64,000 nucleotides of DNA from Sipunculus nudus (lineage: Eukaryota; Annelida; Sipuncula; Golfingiida; Sipunculidae): assembly GCA_026874595.1 (NCBI GenBank), contig CM049316.1, positions 35,471,339 to 35,535,338 on the forward strand, in the 5' to 3' direction. The stretch's first letter is position 1, and each line of letters opens with the position of its first letter. Positions 57,355 to 64,000 of this stretch are shown here, piece by piece. Made by a program: the position numbers and the translations under genes. Below the pieces are notes generated by a model. It was not told where the DNA came from, made no database searches, and saw only the letters and a program-made list of their open reading frames with translations.

Positions 57355-57719
57355 AATATTACCTTATCTCCGTTTGCCGAAAAACTGGTCCACGATAGAA
57401 AGAACTGGCGAATTCATAGAACATATGTCATTGCCTTGCATTCACAAGTGACGCATAATGTAACCATATATAAAACGGGACCATTTCTGATAACCATCTA
57501 TAAAAAACATATCCGGATATGTATTCGTCCAACTAAAATTACAGTTGGCTGAGGATATGTATTCACTGTCTAATACGTCCTTATGTAAAATATATGTATA
57601 GAAGAAAGTGCAGTGAAAATAAAAGACAAAACAACAGATATAGGCTTAAATATGCATATATGCGGCAAATATGCCACTGTACAAATCACCATCTGTATAT
57701 ATATCTTTCTTTCTCTCTC

Positions 57720-57776
<57 letters not shown>

Positions 57777-57870
57777 CATAAATTCGCAATATTACCAGTT
57801 ACGTAATCTCCGTTAGCCAAAACAATGATCCACGACATTTGTTATAGCCATGCACTTACAGGTGACACAT
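56156..57870. other. Upstream region of gene B
   Basis: Collinear in pieces with 12.2-13.7 and 16.4 kb upstream of gene A. It contains (AT)n at 57318-57350 and 57728-57770 and an internal duplication (CATATATAAAACGGGACCAT at about 57465 and 57880). The gene's 5' untranslated exon and promoter must lie here or beyond, but I could not place them. Two opposing frames of about 100 codons (56313-56618, 56684-56986) have no recognisable domain. Confidence 0.45.
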
Positions 57871-60529
57871 AATATTACCATATACAAAACGGGACCATAG
57901 CGGAGATGGATGATGCCGGACTGACAGATACATGACGAGGGATGGGACCTGTAACTGGTGTGTCCAGAGGTTGAAACGAGATGCGTCTGGACTTATTATA
58001 CCACTTTTTCAAAACGTTTAAGATACGAAAGAGATTGAGACATGCTGTCCACGGGTGGTCGGGAAAGCTTAATTCCATAGACCATAAAATATATATATAG
58101 TGTTTCATCTGATCACGTAAGTATTGGTCATGTTAAATTCAATTTTAATCTAACCACATTATCATGGCAACATATCATGACAGCATAGATAAATATAAAG
58201 TTCTCATAATTAATGCAAGGGTAGTACACAATAAATATATAATATTTTAAAATGATTCACTAAGAAATTCAATCAATCTTAATTAAATTCCATGAGATTT
58301 CATCTCAATATCTGCTTATTTCCAAGAGTTTAAAGACTGTTCACTTCATATATAAAGGTAGTAAACAACTTCCTTAGCTACATTGTTCTTGAGAGCTAAA
58401 CGGACATGACGTGGAGCCAAAACTGCTATCGGTATCGAAAAAGTGGTACTAAAGGACGGTAAAGTCCAGTGCAGTAGCTGTTATATGTACATTATTATTT
58501 TGCTCCACATTTAATTATATTTCCAATCTTTCCTTCCACTGGAATATTTCTACCAAAATGAGTTGTCAATTTGACGGAGCCAACGCCTTTAGAAACAAAG
58601 AATTTATAATCCCCACCCGTGCCCGACGGCCGTGTTTCACTCACAAACGAGTGCGCCTTTCGGAGGTTATCTCGTTGGTATGACCAAGCAATGGGGACCA
58701 TTACGCACCAAGGGCCCGTAGGTGCACTAGTCTCCGGGCCTGGTTGAAGACTGATATAAAATGAGAGGAAGCGTGTTATACTGCCCTGTCACGTAGTCCG
58801 AAACCGGAATGGAATTAGGCTGATGTATATATACGTAGTAAAGTTAGCATTACAAAATGGAGCCGATTACCGCGAACAAAAAAAAAAACCGGGTTTACTT
58901 ACGCTTAACTTGATACACACTGACTTTGGGAGGCTGTTCTGGGTCTACAAAACTGCACATCCAGTGGCTGCATTAGACTCAACTTGAATACTATAAAAGG
59001 AGGATCCATACCTTGATCCAGGCACCGTGAATCTTGGTGATTATCATCATGAAATTTATTTTTAGGGATTTTCTATATAGAAAACGAAAGCTCGGCCAAG
59101 TTGCAGTTGCTGTTCAAAAGACGTGAATGATATTGTGTTAGTCTTCATTATGTTTTATTATATCAGATATATAACCGCACACAAAAAGCTTTATTGTCCG
59201 GCCGTGTATCTGAAATACCGGGTACACGGGTAGAGTTAAAATAAATCCCGTAAAAATAAACGAACACTAAACATTTTTCTTTTCAATACGATGTTTTGAA
59301 CAGATCCGGGTTTATGGCCGATATATCAGTCCCTATGTCAGTTTGTTAACACTTCCAATTGTAGAGGTTATGTATTTACCTATGTTTCTCTGTTTGTTAA
59401 GAAAATATCAAACAGTTCAGAACGAATTTCAATGACACTTTATAGAAGGCTAATCCCATGATAACTTTACAAGTACTAAGCTTTTGGTTGGATCGATTAA
59501 ATATATAGAAGGTTATAATTTTCTGAACTTTATGTTTGCCCATTATTTTGCGTGTAAGAGTCTGGGCCAAGTGAATATCATTATCAACCAAGGAGGGTTT
59601 TTTTTTTAATTGGGGGTGTTTCTTTTTTTGAATAATTTTCCATCCTTGCCTATTCGCCTTTGTGTCTGTTGTCGATGATATTTGCTTTTATTTTAAGAGC
59701 TATGTTTTCGATTTAGCTATGCAACCATGGTGCAAGGATGATATTAGCTGTCAGGAATGAATAAAATTTGACATTCCATGTGATTTTTTTAAGTCAAGAA
59801 CGTGGTTGGGAAATCAAACGTGTTTCATCTCAAATCCGTGAGGATACTTTTCTTTACATTTGTTCTGTGATAAATATGGATCTATTTCTATGAAGGTAAA
59901 CAAGCATAAATGGCTGCGCCACAAAAGATTAACTATCTGAACACAAGGGTATATATACACGGATGGTAGTATGGTACCAGCATGCCATTGTGCTTGAGAA
60001 GTGAATAAAACCATAGCTTCAATCTGCAATAAAAGGTTGTTTAAATGTCCATCTTACCGTCATTCTTTTGTCACTTCTTTCACAAATTAGATAAACTTTT
60101 TAAGAGTGGAAGGGTAGAACGTTACCCAATAGTAAATTAAAATTCAAGAAAACACTGTTGAGCGGTTCACAGCCATGTGGTCATTTTTTTTTGGTCTATT
60201 CCTTCGAGACTGGCTTCTTGCTAATTTATCTTATATCTCATCTTGAGTTAGGAATATGTAAAATGACTCGAAGTATTTTGGGTTAGTTTGTTTTTTCTTA
60301 AATGGTGTGTTGGAACTAGTGTCTTGCCATAAGCTTACATATTATGACAGTGAAAAGCTATTTACACTAATACAGCCAGAGACTTAGCCAGTTTTATTTT
60401 ATGGTGGTAACAGCCTCCATATTTATGCTTGCTTTACTACTTACTATGCACATCAACAAAATTCCATTCGGACTACGTAACAGGGGCTTACACGCGATAG
60501 TCCTGGCGGGGGTGGGGGGGGGGTGACCG
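57871..60529. other. Sequence paralogous to 19.6-22 kb
   Basis: Contains the third copy of the unidentified block (57900-58075) and stretches matching unit 1 (AACGGACATGACGTGGAGC.., GGATGATATTAGCTGTC.GGAATGAAT, AATATGTAAAATGACTCGA). A GC-richer piece at 58600-58760 is not in the other copies and was not identified. No exon was found. Confidence 0.4.
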
Positions 60530-60610
60530 TGAAAAATCTCTGCGCCTCGACTGAGATTCGAACTCACGATCTTCCGGCTTTGAGCTCTGTGCTTTATTCC
60601 TTCCTCTTCT
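60530..60610 (-). mobile_element. tRNA-derived SINE fragment
   Basis: The minus strand carries GAGTTCGAATCTC, a good B box (about 60550-60562), followed by AGTCGAGGCGCAGAG. The A-box side (AGCACAGAGCTCAAAGCCGG) is degenerate. Too imperfect to be a tRNA gene. Confidence 0.45.
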
Positions 60611-61859
60611 TATTTTCTCTCTTCAACCATCGGAGTCTGCAAAGAGGTGGTTGTAAATTAAATTTCCGATAAAGCTTTTTGATGGAGGTTTTCAAAACAC
60701 ACTGATAGTCTGGAAATTTCTATTCCGCCATTTCAAGAACTTGATTAAGAGGCTGTTATATACATGATACGATGGAATTGTATCGTAGTTGCTATCCTCC
60801 ACAGGGGTCATTCAGATGGTAAAAAAGGATGGGTGTGGATAGATATACGTTTCCGAGACCTGCTTGAATGATGTTCTGAAAGCGCCGAGGTTTTACTCGA
60901 TTCTCCCCTTTAAAATCGAGGCCAAACATGAATCGACTATAATAATAATAGTCCAAAAGTGGTCAGTCATACAGAGACGATGTATATATTATATTTAACG
61001 ACAGACCATGTAAAAATCCCAAAATTACATAGGCTTAGCTTGCATGGCAAGTTTCTGCATTCCTATAACACTGCTTATGTAAGCTACTTCCTTTACGTAT
61101 TCATTTAGTCAATCATAACATAATCTTATTCATTCATCTTTTCTATGGTTCTGAAATCCAACTGACATGCATATTTTACCATGTTATTCATAATAGCTAA
61201 ACGTCAATATTGTTAAAACTTGTATTTAATTCGAAAATCAACAGATAGATGGCTGGAAAGGTCTTATTACGGACAAACATAATAAGATGTTCATTTTTCA
61301 GAAAACATGTTCACTACTGGGTCATTTGCAAACGCACTCTGTCACAAAGGTCTGTTATTGACAATTTAGTTCATTTTACAGGAGACGCAACATTTAAACT
61401 GACATGTCAACCCAATAAGGGGTGTACAAAGAATTACATGTTTGCTCTGAGAGAACCAACCATTTTCATTCACATGACAGTTTATTTTTAAACTTCCTAT
61501 GATAGGATGTCATATGAAATGTCATAATCATCATCTCTCTTCTTCCTACAACGGTAATGCAGGTTTAGTAAATAAACTTCGTAGTAACAGCAATAAAGGG
61601 TCAAAATTATGTAAGGTTTCATTTTACCAGTCCTCAATTCTACAAAGGCCTATGGAAGAGTATATTTGATCTATAAGTGCTAAACGTAATTTGACTATAT
61701 AAGAGATTGTTATGCCATTATCGTCAGTTTCTCTTTGGCAGGTATTTTACTTTCACCGAATAATTAGTACTTGACTAAAATACTTGACTGAACCTTTAAA
61801 TCAACCACAGCATTATTATACCTCAAAGTTAATCCAGATGTACAACTGATCTTCGAGCT
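60611..61859. other. No recognised features
   Basis: AT-rich sequence left of the LINE. An 80-codon plus-strand frame at 61249-61491 shows no recognisable domain or splice context. Confidence 0.4.
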
Positions 61860-64000
61860 TGTTTCTGCAACTTTAACCTTTTATGCAGATTATTCTACAA
61901 CTGATGTGGCACAAACCGTTCCGGTCATGCAATGATTTCCAATTATCTCTTCCAACAAAATCCATCAGAAAAACAAACAGTAAAGGGTCAGTAAAATAGC
62001 CATTCCGTATTGAATAGAGTGATTGGCTATCCGATGGGTCAATGCCACCGAAAAAGATATTCGTTTCAGATATTTTCCAGGTAAATAACAATTCATTGAT
62101 TGCTTGAATATTATGAACTATTTTAAAGTGAAATTCACGCAGATACATATCACGGGTTGTATAGTATATATGTGCGGCATCTTTCAAAATTATTTCTCGT
62201 TAAATAAACTTTTAAGTTTCTTTATAACTACTGGTTCTGAATTTTAATTTGCAGAAATGGGTGTATAAGTGCTTAAATCCCATTTATGTCAACTCAACAA
62301 TCTTACCACTGAATGGTATTTTCAGCTGATTAGAGACATAACTATAAAAATCTTGAATATCACTGTTAATTTTTAAGATTTTTATCCATTGTTGTGGTAT
62401 TCCCTTTTGAATTTTTTTGTATTCCTTGCTGGAATAGTTAACTATTTCTAATGGATATTAGAGCCATCGGCGTTATATAGATGATGCAGAAAACGTTTCC
62501 CTATTTTATCCAGGAAAACAAATAGATTTTTATCAACTTTGATGTATTGATTATTCCAAACTTGCTTCAGAATAACTACCTCCGCAGATTGTGGGTCAGC
62601 AGATGTATGCTTATCCCAGAAGGCGAAACAGTGAATGTAGAATTTAGAAATTTTTCGTGTGATACAACTTTTATCAAAATTAACCCCGATGTTTTCTATA
62701 CCACCTACTCTCTGTAGATAGAAATTCTAAATAGACTCAACAGCTGGTACTTTTATACCTCCATTTTCTGATTCACTTATCAACACATTATATTTAATTT
62801 TCGGCTTACGGCCATACCATATAAAATCAACAATGCAGTTTTTCACCTTTTTGATAAAACGCCTTGGGGGTTCAAGCATATTCATTGTGTACATTAGTTT
62901 TGATATTCCGAAGGTTTTAACTATCGTGTTTCGCCCAAATATTGAGGGCCTTCTCGATTTCCACATTAAACGTTCATAAAATAGTATTATAAACCTTTTT
63001 AAAATTCAACTCGTATGACAAATCACCCCTGTATGTAAACTATATACCCAAGATTTTTATAGCATCGGAATGAAGGTCAACCCATTTGACATTGTTTAAA
63101 TATTCTAGAGTGTTCTTTCTCCTTCCCATCTAAGTAGCTTCACATATGTTGAAATTATTTTCACTGAAGATATCATTGAAAAATCATTTAAAATTTGTTG
63201 CAATGCCTCCATTGATTTCATGTCTTTGAAAAAGAATGTGCTGTCGTCGGTAAAGAGACATTGTTTTATTTCAGTGCCATTTATGACTATACCTTTTACC
63301 AAGTTGGATTGACGGACCATAATTGCCAATATTTTAATTACCAACACAAATAAGTAAGGTGCCAACGGATCACCTTGTCTTGTTCCTCGCTCTAAATTAC
63401 AATACCCTGTGGTGTAACCATTGTTTATTATGCAGCTTTCTAATCCATTATGTAATAATTTAATCCAATCAATAAATGTTTTTCCTAATCCAAATTTACG
63501 TATTACAGTAAATAAAAATACATAATCAATTAAGTCGAACGCTGCCGCAAAATCGACGGCAAACAAGACAGATGTCTCATCTTCTATATAACAATAATCT
63601 ATTATATCGCTGATAAATCGAGTTGTATCAGATATCTTTAGATCCTCGCCTATTAGAATAGGCAATACTCCTTTAATTTTTCTGACTAGAATTTTACTTT
63701 AAATTTTGGAATCAACATTACCTAACTAATGGGTCTCCGTGATGATAAATGTCTATTATTTTTACCAGGTTTCTCTATCAATGTTATAACAGCTTGTCTT
63801 GGACTTGTCGTCAGTAATCCCTCTTCAAAACACATTAAAACATTCAAAAAGGTCATCTCCTAAACAGTCGAAAAAAGCAAAGTAAAACTCTTTAGACAGA
63901 CCGTCGTTTCCTGGCGTCTTGTTCCTTTTTCATCTCATTTAAGGCCTCTAATATTTCACTTTTGGTAACAATACCTAATTTGGTCATGTTCAAATTAAAA
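61860..64000 (-). mobile_element. Broken non-LTR retrotransposon (LINE), 3' part
   Basis: Several minus-strand frames, separated by stops and frameshifts, together follow the order of a LINE polymerase. Weak finger-region similarity lies near 63670-64000, then the reverse transcriptase palm (63665-63105), a thumb/connection-like frame with W-K-S-R-R..F-G-R-N-T-I..S-K-L-M-Y (62966-62727), a stretch with V-W-N-N-Q-Y-I near 62560, and a C-terminal part L-R-E-F-H-F-K-I-V-H (62187-61873). The element continues past the right end of the window. It is an inactive relic. The clade (L1/Tx1-like is my impression) is not settled. Confidence 0.8.
63105..63665 (-). pseudogene. Reverse transcriptase core of the LINE
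   Basis: A 186-codon frame carries the standard RT landmarks in order: A-V-D-F-A-A-A-F-D (palm, first catalytic Asp), GTRQGDPLAPYLF (the R-Q-G-D-P-L motif) and C-L-F-T-D-D-S (the catalytic Asp pair, with Thr where Ala is usual). The N-terminal finger part is displaced into another frame to the right, and the rest of the polymerase is in other frames to the left, so the protein is not produced intact. The ATG given by the frame is not a true start. Confidence 0.85.

Overview
The window looks like AT-rich nuclear DNA of an invertebrate animal. It shows tiny phase-1 coding exons separated by long introns, GT..AG splice sites, many (AT)n tracts, a LINE, tRNA-derived SINE pieces, terminal-inverted-repeat transposons and recent segmental duplications. 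There are no bacterial-style operons. A marine lophotrochozoan (mollusc or brachiopod type) is my best guess, but nothing seen here proves it.

The recognisable genes are two paralogous, minus-strand genes for small type II transmembrane collagens, called gene A and gene B here. Both start with a 24-codon cytoplasmic exon carrying YEVP and IYDK tyrosine motifs. A 130-base exon follows with one hydrophobic membrane segment, then a 75-base cysteine-rich exon with N-glycosylation sequons, then 27-54-base Gly-X-Y exons that begin and end in phase 1. Gene A has its 5' end at 12198, and its last exon in the window ends at 54. Gene B has its 5' end at 56147 and runs to terminal exons near 36010 and 35349. 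The predicted products are only about 185-210 residues: short tail, membrane anchor, Cys-rich linker, collagen stalk and a Cys-containing C-terminus. By analogy with MARCO and other membrane collagens they may be surface recognition or adhesion proteins, but that function is inferred.

Layout from left to right. 1-12.2 kb is gene A, with a pogo/Tigger-like element (318-857) and a ~145-base minisatellite (1.5-2.5 kb) in its introns. 12.2-17.6 kb is the upstream region of gene A, interrupted by an LTR-like sequence that is itself hit by a fold-back transposon with an A8 target duplication. 17.6-38.7 kb is a head-to-tail duplication of two ~10.56 kb units, each carrying another copy of the gene's last collagen exon and terminal exon, an orphan Gly-Pro-Ser exon and a Harbinger-like element. 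38.7-56.2 kb is the rest of gene B, enlarged by internal duplication of exon-plus-intron cassettes. 56.2-61.8 kb is the gene B upstream region, collinear with that of gene A. 61.86-64.0 kb is a broken LINE on the minus strand.

Gene A and gene B are collinear from 4.6-13.7 kb versus 50.4-57.3 kb, so they arose by duplication. Gene B then lengthened its collagen stalk. Gene A and one part of gene B carry a degenerate exon whose inclusion would create a stop codon. All splice models are read by eye and have no transcript support.
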